Assembly (NCBI GenBank): GCA_017555445.1
Contig: JAFZGK010000031.1
Coordinates: 1-21,622, forward strand
DNA length: 21,622 bases
Direction: 5' to 3'
Source of the DNA: Bacteroidales bacterium
GTDB taxonomy: Bacteria; Bacteroidota; Bacteroidia; Bacteroidales; UBA932
Position 1 is the stretch's first letter. Every line of letters begins with the position of its first letter. The position numbers and the translations under genes are program-made. The notes beneath the pieces were generated by a model. That model searched no databases. It saw only the letters and a list, made by a program, of their open reading frames with translations, and had not been told where the DNA came from. Below are positions 8,301 to 15,310 of the stretch, one piece after another.

Positions 8301-8746
8301 ACAAAGATCTCAGGCACTACCACATCAGGTACCAGACCTTCTTCAGCCAGTTCGAATGAATAATCAAACTCCTGTCCGTCGATCGAAAGCAACTCATAAT
8401 CAATTTCCGAAAGGCTGAATGTAGTCTTCTGGCTGAACTCCACATCAGGAATTTCAATCATCCCATCCAGAGCCGGAAGCTGGTCTCCCAGACTAAGTTC
8501 ATCATTTATCCTCAACGCATATGCGCCACCATCCAGAACCTGAAGCATATCTTCGTCCATGCTGGAAAGCATATTCTTCAAGGTGAGCTGCTTGGTAGTG
8601 CCCAATGGAAGAGTCAGACCCTCAGAAACCAGAGTGACCTCCGTATTCAGGTCTTCCACATCATACTCCTCATTTTCGCATGAGGAAAATGCGGGTGCAA
8701 TTACAGCTAAAGCCAGGATTGCAATTGAATTGTTAGACTTTTTCAT
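5327..8746 (-). CDS. Giant acidic lipoprotein made of about six ~160-residue beta-type repeats
   Basis: A 1139-residue protein of unknown function. I start it at 8746 (MKKSNNSIAIL) because this gives a lipoprotein signal with Cys23 in FSSC; the frame continues to 8803 but would overlap radA and bury the signal. The acidic residues right after Cys23 (ENEEYD) resemble the surface-export signal of Bacteroidota lipoproteins. The sequence is internally repetitive. A motif [LA]P[ED]xxxxxxxV recurs at residues 219 (APEGITNISDV), 382 (LPEGVKSVEKV), 538 (LPDGIADIGTF), 703 (LPEEVKAVSSV), 858 (LPDFMKGEDFV) and 1010 (LPDIFGQILEK), every 152-165 residues. A second motif follows by about 40 (FPEEMTVRD 426, FPEFLRFKD 582, LPEMLVLDK 744). 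It is strongly acidic, with alternating patterns typical of beta sandwiches. No enzyme motif was seen. It lies between radA and the DUF5723 gene. Confidence 0.85.
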   Translation of the reverse strand: MKKSNNSIAILALAVIAPAFSSCENEEYDVEDLNTEVTLVSEGLTLPLGTTKQLTLKNMLSSMDEDMLQVLDGGAYALRINDELSLGDQLPALDGMIEIPDVEFSQKTTFSLSEIDYELLSIDGQEFDYSFELAEEGLVPDVVVPEIFVEEEQHMGIWEYGKSAREMEVEVADVHLMTGKLFSLPAGLSDAVEGDITIGDLPEAVVEPVSVNVVVKSEAPEGITNISDVKMTESSMMKITLSVQNSFISKGNIVPDMNLDLGGLITLEGDKESIDIDDDFILDEDNGYSATKTYHIETVNIAESDWEESVLEMKRAVEVSGKAVLKAAVTNADKIAAATGGMSLKVDVEFVDVAIESVEMDIDDIEVAEKMEIPVALEDIALPEGVKSVEKVVFKENSHLDLVIKLENISEIAGMETTLKTLEMIFPEEMTVRDAVDGKLVFSDIDLSKGLTKEIHVDQITFPAPVNGKISYTADVKVNAVMVAGGRICSADVPYTEESDGIFVIDAESHFEIDDYYVEIDGLEHELEVEPQEFTYELPDGIADIGTFLIVPEGSPVLVVELELPQTSLAVEAAETGLCISFPEFLRFKDVDSSYGFDAKTNSIVLKGQLPEKINLPIDRVTVTPKVDDQTGKYYAGGSINVDGAVAVASGTVTGKDVEAIASSSISVKATVPSIVAEEILFEHFEVAMNESFDFEILKAGTLPEEVKAVSSVVLSDVEATIDVAVKNLPDLGTDPSVDFVITLPEMLVLDKDDARVKDGTVTVSGKIRNGKVDIAPIGISAIDLSGYDFSSGKDLTGVISIEGCISADNPELDLESLKDDMILTVEAGIKDIEIARIEANVAYEIEGIDEQVALTGLPDFMKGEDFVLDLVNPHLIIKVKTNMGIPVKGDLVINPVIGGVINEDGQIKASISLPYTETASETESVMFWFGGDKSRCPADYTFVEADINKLIRRIPDELQLSLTAGTDQNISCVVEPSADYTLDIEYDFVIPLEFGEDLHIEISDTLDGLPDIFGQILEKNAVQLAGSITSSLPLALEMKIDMLDLNDNVIPVEKAAVQTISACNSNGEAVKSPLDLTLDVKNGTSSAGLSALKLTFTVTSPNLTGIPVDEEDFVQADIKLALPEGITLDFDSLNSDQN

Positions 8747-8765
8747 AGCACTATAGTGTTTGATT

Positions 8766-10139
8766 TCAACTTTTGAAAAGTGAACGGCAGAGAGCCGGCA
8801 CATCGGCCACCTTCACCACCTCTATCTTCTGATCCTCAACACCTTCAAGACTGCTGAAGGCTGAGACATATATCTTTCTGAAGCCCAATCTTGACGCTTC
8901 TATTATGCGTCTGTCTGTCTGAGCTACAGGCCTTATCTCACCGCTCAGGCCAACTTCTCCCGCAAAGCAGATATCGGAAGGAACGGCAAAATCAAAATTT
9001 GATGAAAGTACTGCGCTCACCACTGCAAGATCACACGCAGGGTCGCTGACCTTGAGACCTCCCGCCATATTGAGGAATACGTCCTTTACACCCAGCTTGA
9101 AGCCGGCACGTTTCTCCAGAACGGCAAGAAGCATATTCAATCTTCTCACATCGAAGCCGGTGGCGCTTCTCTGAGGTGTTCCATATGCGGCTGAACTTAC
9201 AAGAGACTGAACCTCGATGAGGAATGGTCTTGTTCCATCCAGCATCGCACTTACTGCTACGCCGCTTAGTCCCTCCTCATGCATAGGAACAAGCATTTCC
9301 GACGGGTTGCTCACTTCCCTCAGACCCTTGCCGGTCATTTCGAACACGGCAAGTTCGGAAGTGGAACCGAAGCGGTTCTTTATGCTTCTGAGCAGACGGT
9401 AGGTTCCTCTGTTGTCGCCTTCAAACTGAAGCACTACGTCAACAATATGTTCAAGGACCTTAGGACCGGCAATGCTGCCCTCCTTGGTTATATGTCCTAT
9501 AAGAATGACCGGAACTCCTGTCTCCTTTGCAAATCTCAGAAGCATGGCTGCAGTCTCCCTTATCTGGGTGACCGAACCTGGTGAAGACTCCACATTCTGC
9601 GAAAACATGGTCTGGACCGAATCCACGACCATAAGGTCAGGCATGATCGACTTGGCTTCCGCAATGATGTTCTCCATAAGAGTCTCACTGTAAATCAGAC
9701 AGTTGGAATCATCTCCTCCGATGCGGGCAGCCCTGAGCTTCACCTGTCTGGCACTCTCCTCTCCCGTAACATAAAGAGTCTTGAGATGAGGACAATTCAA
9801 TGGAATCTGAAGTGAAAGAGTGGACTTGCCTATACCCGGTTCACCACCGATGAGAACAAGCGAACCTTCCACGAGGCCACCGCCAAGAACGCGGTCCACC
9901 TCACCATTATTGAGGGATATCCTGTTTTCTACTGAAGAATCTATATCGCTCAACTGCATCGGCTTATGTCCCTCTCCCGGCACATTTGTACTTTGAGAGA
10001 CCGGCCTCCTTCCTGTCGCCACCGTCTCCTCCACCATGGTATTCCACTCGCCGCATGCAGGACAACGTCCCATCCACTTGGGACTTTCATTTCCGCATGC
10101 CTTGCAGAACCACACACTCTTTGTCTTTACCGCCGCCAT
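8766..10139 (-). CDS. radA: DNA repair ATPase RadA/Sms
   Basis: A cytoplasmic RecA-like ATPase that promotes branch migration of recombination intermediates in DNA repair. The N-terminal zinc finger has Cys12, 15, 26 and 29 (CKAC and CPAC). Walker A is GGEPGIGKST (residues 98-107), the Walker B region is LMVVDSVQTM, and the RadA-specific KNRFG motif is near residue 252. The C-terminal third is the Lon-protease-like domain (GGLKVSDPACDLAVVSAVLS and FAGEVGLSGEIRPV). At 457 residues it is the normal length, and the ATG at 10139 places the zinc finger as usual. It is the first gene of a probable operon: 19 bp separate its stop from the repeat-lipoprotein start, and no promoter was seen there. A -7 element lies about 67 bp upstream of radA. 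Confidence 0.97.
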   Translation of the reverse strand: MAAVKTKSVWFCKACGNESPKWMGRCPACGEWNTMVEETVATGRRPVSQSTNVPGEGHKPMQLSDIDSSVENRISLNNGEVDRVLGGGLVEGSLVLIGGEPGIGKSTLSLQIPLNCPHLKTLYVTGEESARQVKLRAARIGGDDSNCLIYSETLMENIIAEAKSIMPDLMVVDSVQTMFSQNVESSPGSVTQIRETAAMLLRFAKETGVPVILIGHITKEGSIAGPKVLEHIVDVVLQFEGDNRGTYRLLRSIKNRFGSTSELAVFEMTGKGLREVSNPSEMLVPMHEEGLSGVAVSAMLDGTRPFLIEVQSLVSSAAYGTPQRSATGFDVRRLNMLLAVLEKRAGFKLGVKDVFLNMAGGLKVSDPACDLAVVSAVLSSNFDFAVPSDICFAGEVGLSGEIRPVAQTDRRIIEASRLGFRKIYVSAFSSLEGVEDQKIEVVKVADVPALCRSLFKS

Positions 10140-10205
10140 CTTGATGATTTCTTATTAAGGCAGTCCAGATTATTAAAAGATTGGAAACTAACGGACTGCT
10201 CTTAA

Positions 10206-10213
10206 CAAAGGTA
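10206..10213 (-). promoter_or_regulatory. -7 promoter element for the radA operon
   Basis: On the minus strand this reads TACCTTTG, matching TAnnTTTG. It would give a leader of about 60 bases before the radA ATG. No good -33 TTTG was found at 19-21 bases. The rest of the gap 10140-10264 holds only AT-rich sequence and a weak imperfect hairpin. Confidence 0.5.
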
Positions 10214-10264
10214 GTCAAAATATCCTACCATTGTTCTGAAAATTCTCATTTTTACAATATTGAG

Positions 10265-10759
10265 CTACCTGTCAAGTTCAAAGACTTCCATACTATGGAT
10301 CCTGCCGTCTTCAAGCTTGAATCTCAGTGCGGTACGCACTACATGAAAACCTTGAATTCCAGCCGCTCCCGGATTGATCGTCAGCATGTTGCGCTTATCA
10401 TCACGCATGACCTTGAGGATATGGGAATGTCCGCATACAAATATATCCGGGCGATATCGGTCAATGAGCTCACGGGCGCGGGCATCGTATCTCCCTGGAT
10501 AACCACCAATATGTGTCATCAGGACCTTGAGTCCCTCGCACTCGAAGAAACGATGAAGCGGATGGATGAATCTCAGGTTGTGATTATCACAATTACCTGC
10601 CACTCCTATAAGAGGTTTGAAAGCTGCAATCTCCTCAGCCATATCCATTCCTCTGCCAAAATCACCGGCATGCCATATCTCATCCACAGGCTCAAGAAAC
10701 TCCTGAAACTGCTCATCAAAGACTCCGTGCGTATCAGATATGAGACCGATATATCTCAT
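10265..10759 (-). CDS. YfcE/MJ0936-type metallophosphoesterase
   Basis: A 164-residue calcineurin-like phosphoesterase of the short YfcE/COG0622 group, which hydrolyse phosphodiesters using two metal ions; the natural substrate is unknown for most members. All metal-ligand motifs are visible in order: SDTHG (Asp9, His11), GDFG (Asp33), GNCDN (Asn56), THIGG (His83) and GHSH (His111, His113). There is no signal peptide, so it acts in the cytoplasm. It starts 2 bp after the stop of the NagX-like acyltransferase gene, so the two form one transcription unit. The ATG gives the standard MRYIGLISDTHG start of this family. Confidence 0.92.
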   Translation of the reverse strand: MRYIGLISDTHGVFDEQFQEFLEPVDEIWHAGDFGRGMDMAEEIAAFKPLIGVAGNCDNHNLRFIHPLHRFFECEGLKVLMTHIGGYPGRYDARARELIDRYRPDIFVCGHSHILKVMRDDKRNMLTINPGAAGIQGFHVVRTALRFKLEDGRIHSMEVFELDR

Positions 10760-10761
10760 TG

Positions 10762-11883
10762 TCAGATTTTTATAACTATATTTTTCTTATAGAGAACCAT
10801 TGCAACAAACAGATGCAGCAACATATAGAGCAAAGCATATGTCAATGACAGGAACTCAGTCGCACCGAATACTGCTGCCACATTCCAGCCTAGTACGCTG
10901 CTTATAGTCTTTGCCAGAAGAGATGAAAGGGAGAATATGAAAAGAGGATTCATACCGAAGGCACGCAGAGGGGTGAACACCTTGACCCATCCCTTGACTT
11001 CTGTCATCCAGGTCAGAAGAGCAAGGACAAAAATCGCCCAGCCTCCAGCATAGAACACATATGAGACAGACCACAATGGCTTGTTGATAGGAATCCATAT
11101 GCTCAGAATCTGAGAAAATGCAAGGGAAAGTGCCGCCAACGAATACAGATGGGCTATCTTGAGACCGGAATCTCCGTCTCTTCTTAGGATATTACCTATA
11201 AGGAATCCTAAAAGGGCAGTACATGAACCGGTAAGCACACCAAAGATTCCCTCAGGATCAAAGGCAGCAGCAGACCCGTCGGCAAAACGGTACCCATTAT
11301 AAAGATGAGCCTCACCGATCAATGCTGCGTCTATATGACGGGTTATATTTCCTTCTAGAGTGAAAGCACCTTCCGGTCCTGCAAAAACAAGCTGGATACC
11401 GACATGCAGAACGGACAGGACTGCTATGGAGGCCAATATCTTCTTAGGTATCCTGAGCCATAATGCAAGTACTGATGCCACTACATAACACAAGGCTATG
11501 CGCTGCAGCACACCGAAGGTTCTGAACTCGCGAAACCATTCAAGATAGTTCTGCCATAAGGTAAGATCAGGATCCTGCCATGTCGGATAGAAAGGAAAAG
11601 CGTGAAGACCGAGACCTACCAGAAATATCCCGATTCCTCTCTTGAATATCTTTGTCAAAGCCTCTCTGCTGAGCCCGTCATATTTTGCCAGGGCAAAAGC
11701 CATGGAAGTTCCCACACAGAAAAGAAAGAACGGGAACACAAGGTCTGTAGGAGTACATCCATCCCACTCCGCGTGCCTGAGCGGCGGAAACATTTTCCCC
11801 CATGAACCAGGATTGTTCACGACTATCATAAGTGCGACTGTAAGGCCACGAAGGATATCAAGTGAAAGATAACGTTTCTTCAT
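10762..11883 (-). CDS. NagX/HGSNAT-like membrane acyltransferase (COG4299)
   Basis: A 373-residue multi-pass inner-membrane protein of the heparan-alpha-glucosaminide N-acetyltransferase-like family (DUF5009/DUF1624-related). Its N-terminus has the family signature: SLDILRGLTVALMIVVNNPG, then PPLRHAEWDGCTPTDLVFPF. His37 in RHAEWDG corresponds to the region that carries the acetyl-accepting His in human HGSNAT. About ten hydrophobic segments follow. In other bacteria homologues (NagX) sit in N-acetylglucosamine catabolism clusters and are thought to transport or acetylate amino sugars or wall fragments. Here there are no nag genes nearby; the partner is a phosphoesterase 2 bp downstream. Family is clear; substrate is unknown. 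Confidence 0.88.
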   Translation of the reverse strand: MKKRYLSLDILRGLTVALMIVVNNPGSWGKMFPPLRHAEWDGCTPTDLVFPFFLFCVGTSMAFALAKYDGLSREALTKIFKRGIGIFLVGLGLHAFPFYPTWQDPDLTLWQNYLEWFREFRTFGVLQRIALCYVVASVLALWLRIPKKILASIAVLSVLHVGIQLVFAGPEGAFTLEGNITRHIDAALIGEAHLYNGYRFADGSAAAFDPEGIFGVLTGSCTALLGFLIGNILRRDGDSGLKIAHLYSLAALSLAFSQILSIWIPINKPLWSVSYVFYAGGWAIFVLALLTWMTEVKGWVKVFTPLRAFGMNPLFIFSLSSLLAKTISSVLGWNVAAVFGATEFLSLTYALLYMLLHLFVAMVLYKKNIVIKI

Positions 11884-11902
11884 AATTCAAGTGTTATTCC
11901 TA

Positions 11903-11910
11903 CAAAAGTA
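11903..11910 (-). promoter_or_regulatory. -7 promoter element for the NagX-like/phosphoesterase operon
   Basis: On the minus strand it reads TACTTTTG (TAnnTTTG), about 20 bases from the ATG at 11883. It faces away from the rsmE -7 element, 11 bp apart, so the two promoters must share space. Confidence 0.55.
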
Positions 11911-11921
11911 GCAATTTTGAC

Positions 11922-11929
11922 TATATTTG
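11922..11929 (+). promoter_or_regulatory. -7 promoter element for rsmE
   Basis: TATATTTG fits TAnnTTTG and lies 19 bases before the rsmE ATG at 11949, giving a leader of roughly 13 bases with no Shine-Dalgarno sequence. No clear -33 TTTG is seen. Confidence 0.55.
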
Positions 11930-11948
11930 CATTGGAAATTCTTGATTT

Positions 11949-12680
11949 ATGGAACTATTCTACTCTCGCGACATAAACGGCAACATCTGCTCTCTGGATC
12001 AGGACGAATCGGCGCACTGCGTGAAGGTGCTCAGACATCGTTCAGGTGACGAAATATCTGTAATCGACGGATGCGGAACCTTGTACCGATGCAGGATCAC
12101 CGTTGACAGTCCCAAGGGCGTGGAGGCCTTGATTCTGGACTCGACCACGGAATGGGGCGGACACCCGTACAAGCTTCATATGGCGGTATGTCCGACAAAG
12201 AACAATGACCGTTACGAATGGTTTGCTGAAAAGGCATGCGAAATCGGCATGGACAAAGTTTCTCCTGTCATAGGTGAACATTCCGAAAGGAGGGTGTTCA
12301 AGACTGCCCGACTGGAAAAGATCCTGGTCAGCGCAGCCAAGCAGTCGCTCAAAGGAGCTGTTCCTGTAGTGAACGAGCCTGTCTCTGTCAAAGATTTCAT
12401 CAATGCACACGCAGCTGATGATTCTCTCAAGCTCATAGCCTATTGCTTTGAAAATGACGAAGCTCCACGCAGAAGCATCAAGGATGTTCTGGACGGATTT
12501 GAAGGGACAGAAATCGTGATTCTGATAGGTCCTGAAGGTGATTTCTCTCCGGCAGAAGCTGAACTTGCCCTCAAGAACGGATTCATTCCTGTTCATCTCG
12601 GACCATCGCGTCTGAGAACAGAAACCGCAGCATTGACTGCAGTATCTGCTGTCTATTTCACACGTGGATTAGGAGAGTGA
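11949..12680 (+). CDS. rsmE: 16S rRNA m3U1498 methyltransferase RsmE
   Basis: A SPOUT-class methyltransferase that N3-methylates U1498 of 16S rRNA in the 30S subunit, using S-adenosylmethionine. The N-terminal ~70 residues form the PUA-like RNA-binding domain (AHCVKVLRHRSGDEISVIDG is the family signature). The C-terminal knot domain has the cofactor-binding motifs: LIGPEGDFS (Gly194 onward) and LGPSRLRTETA (Arg221 onward, usually LGxRILRTETA). Length of 243 residues is normal. It is divergent from the NagX-like gene and convergent with hemW, whose stop lies only 4 bp away; no terminator is evident between them beyond a 4-bp hairpin. Confidence 0.95.
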   Translation: MELFYSRDINGNICSLDQDESAHCVKVLRHRSGDEISVIDGCGTLYRCRITVDSPKGVEALILDSTTEWGGHPYKLHMAVCPTKNNDRYEWFAEKACEIGMDKVSPVIGEHSERRVFKTARLEKILVSAAKQSLKGAVPVVNEPVSVKDFINAHAADDSLKLIAYCFENDEAPRRSIKDVLDGFEGTEIVILIGPEGDFSPAEAELALKNGFIPVHLGPSRLRTETAALTAVSAVYFTRGLGE

Positions 12681-12684
12681 TCTC

Positions 12685-13866
12685 TTAAATGACATCTGCA
12701 ATTATCGAATCGGAAATAAAGAACCTGCTTTCCGGTATTCTGACATAACCGGAAGGGAGGATTGTAAGATTGCCGTCTGCCAGAGCCTGAGAAAGTCCCT
12801 CATGGTCGCAGTTACTCTTAAGAAAATCCATCTCGACACCTTTTGAAGTCCTCAGTCCGAGCATCACATGTTCCATTGCATACTGGTCCGGCGTCAGGAT
12901 CTCGCTGTCACGGACTGAGCTGAAATCACCTTGGCGTGCTGACTCAAGATATGCATTCAGGTCAGGATTGTTCCACTGACGGGACATCTTGCATGATGCA
13001 TCCGGATGAGAAAATGCGGAGTGGGCACCCGGTCCCAGGCCTACATAAGGGACATGACTCCAGTAAGCCGAATTATGACGGGCCTCATAGCCCGGAAGGG
13101 CAAAATTCGAGATCTCGTAATGAGCATAGCCGGCTGACGCAAGTGCCTCACATAGAGTTCCATATTGCTCAGCACACAATTCCTCTGAAGCTTCCGACCA
13201 CAATCCCTTTTCTACCATTCCGGCCAAGGCACTTCCAGGCTCGACAGAGAGCTGATAAGAAGATATGTGCTTAGGAAGATTACCTGAGGCGGATATGCCC
13301 AGCGCCTGCAAAAGCGTTTCCTTCCACTGCTTGGGAGAAAGTTGCGGGAGACCGAAAATAAGATCGATGCTTATGTTGCTTACACCTGTTTCCTCCAAGA
13401 TTGCATAAGCCTTTTTTGCTGTAGATGAGTCATGCCTGCGGTTCATCCATCTGAGTATACTGTCATCGAACGACTGGACACCCATGCTGACACGGTTCAC
13501 GCCAAGTCTCAGGAGCCCTTCCACATATTCATATCCCTTCTCGACGATGTCCTCAGGATTTACCTCAACAGTGAATTCTTCATACGGTCCGCCATGCCCG
13601 CACGAACTGAGCGCGTCAAGCAGACTTCTGAAAACAGATAGAGGCAGCACCGACGGGGTGCCACCTCCTATGTATAAAGTATTGACTTTATCCGACATTT
13701 CCTCTCTGCGCTGCTGAGCCTCCACTGCGAGAGCCTCACCGAATTCGGTGAAGAGGGCCTGCTGACGGCTCTGTTCCTCTGCCTTGCGGCACTTTGCTGC
13801 AACCTCGGAATAGAAGTCACAATAGGTACAGAAGCTTCTGCAGAAAGGTATGTGGATGTAGATCAC
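12685..13866 (-). CDS. hemW: Radical SAM protein HemW (heme chaperone)
   Basis: A radical S-adenosylmethionine protein of the HemN/HemW family. The 4Fe-4S motif CX3CX2C is at Cys9, Cys13 and Cys16 in FCRSFCTYCDFYS. The residue after Cys16 is Asp (CDF), as in HemW, rather than the extra Cys of true coproporphyrinogen oxidase HemN, so the heme-chaperone role is favoured. GGGTPS, the SAM-binding glycine motif, follows near residue 70, and the HemN C-terminal domain (EHVMLGLRTSKGV) is present. The start codon is GTG (13866). It lies one codon after the TAA stop of the coiled-coil gene, in the same frame, so translation is probably coupled. 393 residues is a usual length. Confidence 0.93.
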   Translation of the reverse strand: MIYIHIPFCRSFCTYCDFYSEVAAKCRKAEEQSRQQALFTEFGEALAVEAQQRREEMSDKVNTLYIGGGTPSVLPLSVFRSLLDALSSCGHGGPYEEFTVEVNPEDIVEKGYEYVEGLLRLGVNRVSMGVQSFDDSILRWMNRRHDSSTAKKAYAILEETGVSNISIDLIFGLPQLSPKQWKETLLQALGISASGNLPKHISSYQLSVEPGSALAGMVEKGLWSEASEELCAEQYGTLCEALASAGYAHYEISNFALPGYEARHNSAYWSHVPYVGLGPGAHSAFSHPDASCKMSRQWNNPDLNAYLESARQGDFSSVRDSEILTPDQYAMEHVMLGLRTSKGVEMDFLKSNCDHEGLSQALADGNLTILPSGYVRIPESRFFISDSIIADVI

Positions 13867-13869
13867 AGA

Positions 13870-14733
13870 TTATCGGAGCATGAGTTCTGCCTCACCGAGC
13901 TTGCCCTGCTCTGTGAATGCCTCAACGGTGTAGATACCCTTCACGTATGCAGGAATATCGTTGAGATAGATGCTGAGTTCAACCTCCTTGCCCTGATAGT
14001 CAACCTCGCGTGAAGCTGAGCAGATCATAGGCTCACCATCAACCTCGAATGTTCTCTGTGTGCTGTTTGTAAGAAGGATTCCTTCCGGATCTTTTACTCT
14101 GATGTAAACTCTTACAGGTCCCTTAGGTGCAAGGTCGTTCTCCACGAGACTGAGAGTTGCAAGCAACCTTACTACACGGCTGCTTCTGTCAGTAACCTTG
14201 TCAGAAGAGTTGTATGCATCCATGTGGAGGCCACGAGCCTTGATCACAGAACCAGCAGCAACCTGACCGCTGAGATCCTTCACTGTGCTCTGGAGTTCCT
14301 CGTTGCGTCTGCGGCTCTCCTCTGCCTCACGACGTGCTGCAGCTGCATCAGCAGTAAGCTTCTTATTGAGAGTATTGAGGGAGTCAATCTGAACGATATA
14401 GTTCTTCATGATGCTGCGGAGTGTTCCGAGCTCCTTCTCATACTGACGCATCTTGCTTCTGTTGGTAGCCTCTGTCTGCTTGATTCTTTCGATAAGCTGA
14501 GACACTTCCTCACGTGATGAATCGAGCTGTGAATTGATTGTATCATAATCAGATGACAACATTGCATAGTCATTCTGAAGGTCTATCATCTGTGCTGTAA
14601 GCTCCTCCTTCTCGATGGTGAGTTCATTCACGAGAGTCGCCTTCTGCCACCAGATATAAGCAAGGGCACCAGCAAGCACGATTGCAACCGCAATCATGAT
14701 ATACATTACATTTTTCAAACTCTTCTCTTCCAT
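13870..14733 (-). CDS. Membrane-anchored coiled-coil protein with C-terminal beta domain
   Basis: A 287-residue protein, function unknown. A short N-terminal cytoplasmic stretch is followed by one membrane helix (MYIMIAVAIVLAGALAYIWW, residues 10-29). Then comes a long heptad-patterned coiled coil (about 30-150; for example LIERIKQTEATNRSKMRQYE and AAARREAEESRRRNEELQ). The last ~130 residues look beta-rich (GPVRVYIRVKDPEGILLTN, VELSIYLNDIPAYVKGIYTV), resembling an immunoglobulin-like or cell-surface beta domain, most likely in the periplasm. I recall related sequences in other Bacteroidales but no function. It is co-transcribed with hemW (3 bp apart), though no functional link is evident. A -7 element lies just upstream. 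Confidence 0.75.
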   Translation of the reverse strand: MEEKSLKNVMYIMIAVAIVLAGALAYIWWQKATLVNELTIEKEELTAQMIDLQNDYAMLSSDYDTINSQLDSSREEVSQLIERIKQTEATNRSKMRQYEKELGTLRSIMKNYIVQIDSLNTLNKKLTADAAAARREAEESRRRNEELQSTVKDLSGQVAAGSVIKARGLHMDAYNSSDKVTDRSSRVVRLLATLSLVENDLAPKGPVRVYIRVKDPEGILLTNSTQRTFEVDGEPMICSASREVDYQGKEVELSIYLNDIPAYVKGIYTVEAFTEQGKLGEAELMLR

Positions 14734-14754
14734 AATAATGATGTTTTAATCGTG

Positions 14755-14762
14755 CAAATATA
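14755..14762 (-). promoter_or_regulatory. -7 promoter element for the coiled-coil/hemW operon
   Basis: On the minus strand it reads TATATTTG (TAnnTTTG), 21 bases before the ATG at 14733. It points away from the -7 element at 14784-14791. Confidence 0.55.
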
Positions 14763-14783
14763 GCAATTTATTGTAGAAATTTG

Positions 14784-14791
14784 TACTTTTG
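14784..14791 (+). promoter_or_regulatory. -7 promoter element for the small membrane protein gene
   Basis: TACTTTTG fits TAnnTTTG, about 50 bases before the ATG at 14841. No clear -33 TTTG was seen; the leader would be about 43 bases and A-rich. Confidence 0.5.
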
Positions 14792-14840
14792 TGAGGTTTC
14801 GGAATAACATTAAAATTGAATCAACTGCAAAATCAGAACC

Positions 14841-15308
14841 ATGAAATATCTTGTCAGAGCGGTAAAATACTTTTTCTATTTCGCATTTCTTTCCACAGTC
14901 ATCATCCTTGCGCTCGTACTGATCGGAGCCGTGGAAGGTGACATCAACAGCATCTTCGAAGGAGGATATTCTGCACTATGGAAGATAGCTCTCTTCTATC
15001 TGGCTGTGGCTGCAGTGTATCCTAAACTCGGATTCATCAAGAGAGAAATATCCTTTGTATCTGAAGAAGTGAACCGCGAAGACATCGTGGAGTTCTTTAG
15101 AGAACGCAGATATGTTCTTGAATCTGAAACAGATGGCACAATGACCTTCCGCTACAGGGATCTTGCAGGAAGACTCAGCAAGATGTATGAGGACAGGGTC
15201 ATAGTGACCAGAGAAATGGGAGCCTACTGGTTTGAAGGTCTCAGAAAGGATGTAATGAGACTGGCTACATCCTTCGAGACACGATTCGCTTCCAGAGAAA
15301 ACGAATAA
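14841..15308 (+). CDS. Small two-helix membrane protein, conserved hypothetical
   Basis: A 155-residue protein of unknown function. Two membrane helices are predicted near residues 10-30 (YFFYFAFLSTVIILALVLIG) and 45-60 (ALWKIALFYLAVAAVYP). The remaining ~90 residues are a charged cytoplasmic-type domain containing VNREDIVEFFRERRYVLESE and FRYRDLAGRLSKMYEDRVIV, which looks alpha/beta. No signal peptide is expected. It is transcribed alone; its stop lies 2 bp from the stop of the convergent DUF3109 gene. Codon use matches its neighbours, and the -7 box supports it as a real gene. Confidence 0.75.
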   Translation: MKYLVRAVKYFFYFAFLSTVIILALVLIGAVEGDINSIFEGGYSALWKIALFYLAVAAVYPKLGFIKREISFVSEEVNREDIVEFFRERRYVLESETDGTMTFRYRDLAGRLSKMYEDRVIVTREMGAYWFEGLRKDVMRLATSFETRFASRENE

Positions 15309-15310
15309 GA

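Noticed and set aside
8747..8803. Longer N-terminus for the repeat lipoprotein (MCRLSAVHFSKVEIKHYSA)
   Set aside because: It would overlap radA by 38 bp and place the lipoprotein signal inside the protein.
10230..10258. Possible terminator of the phosphoesterase operon (ATTGT/ACAAT with inner AAAAT/ATTTT)
   Set aside because: The stem is interrupted and entirely A/T except for closing pairs, with no proper T-run; too weak to call.
10181..10792. 203-codon plus-strand open frame over the phosphoesterase
   Set aside because: The minus strand carries all phosphoesterase metal motifs; this frame has no recognisable domain or -7 element.
12672..12688. Hairpin between rsmE and hemW (GAGA GTGA TCTC)
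   Set aside because: Only 4 bp of stem, and it overlaps the rsmE stop; not a convincing bidirectional terminator.
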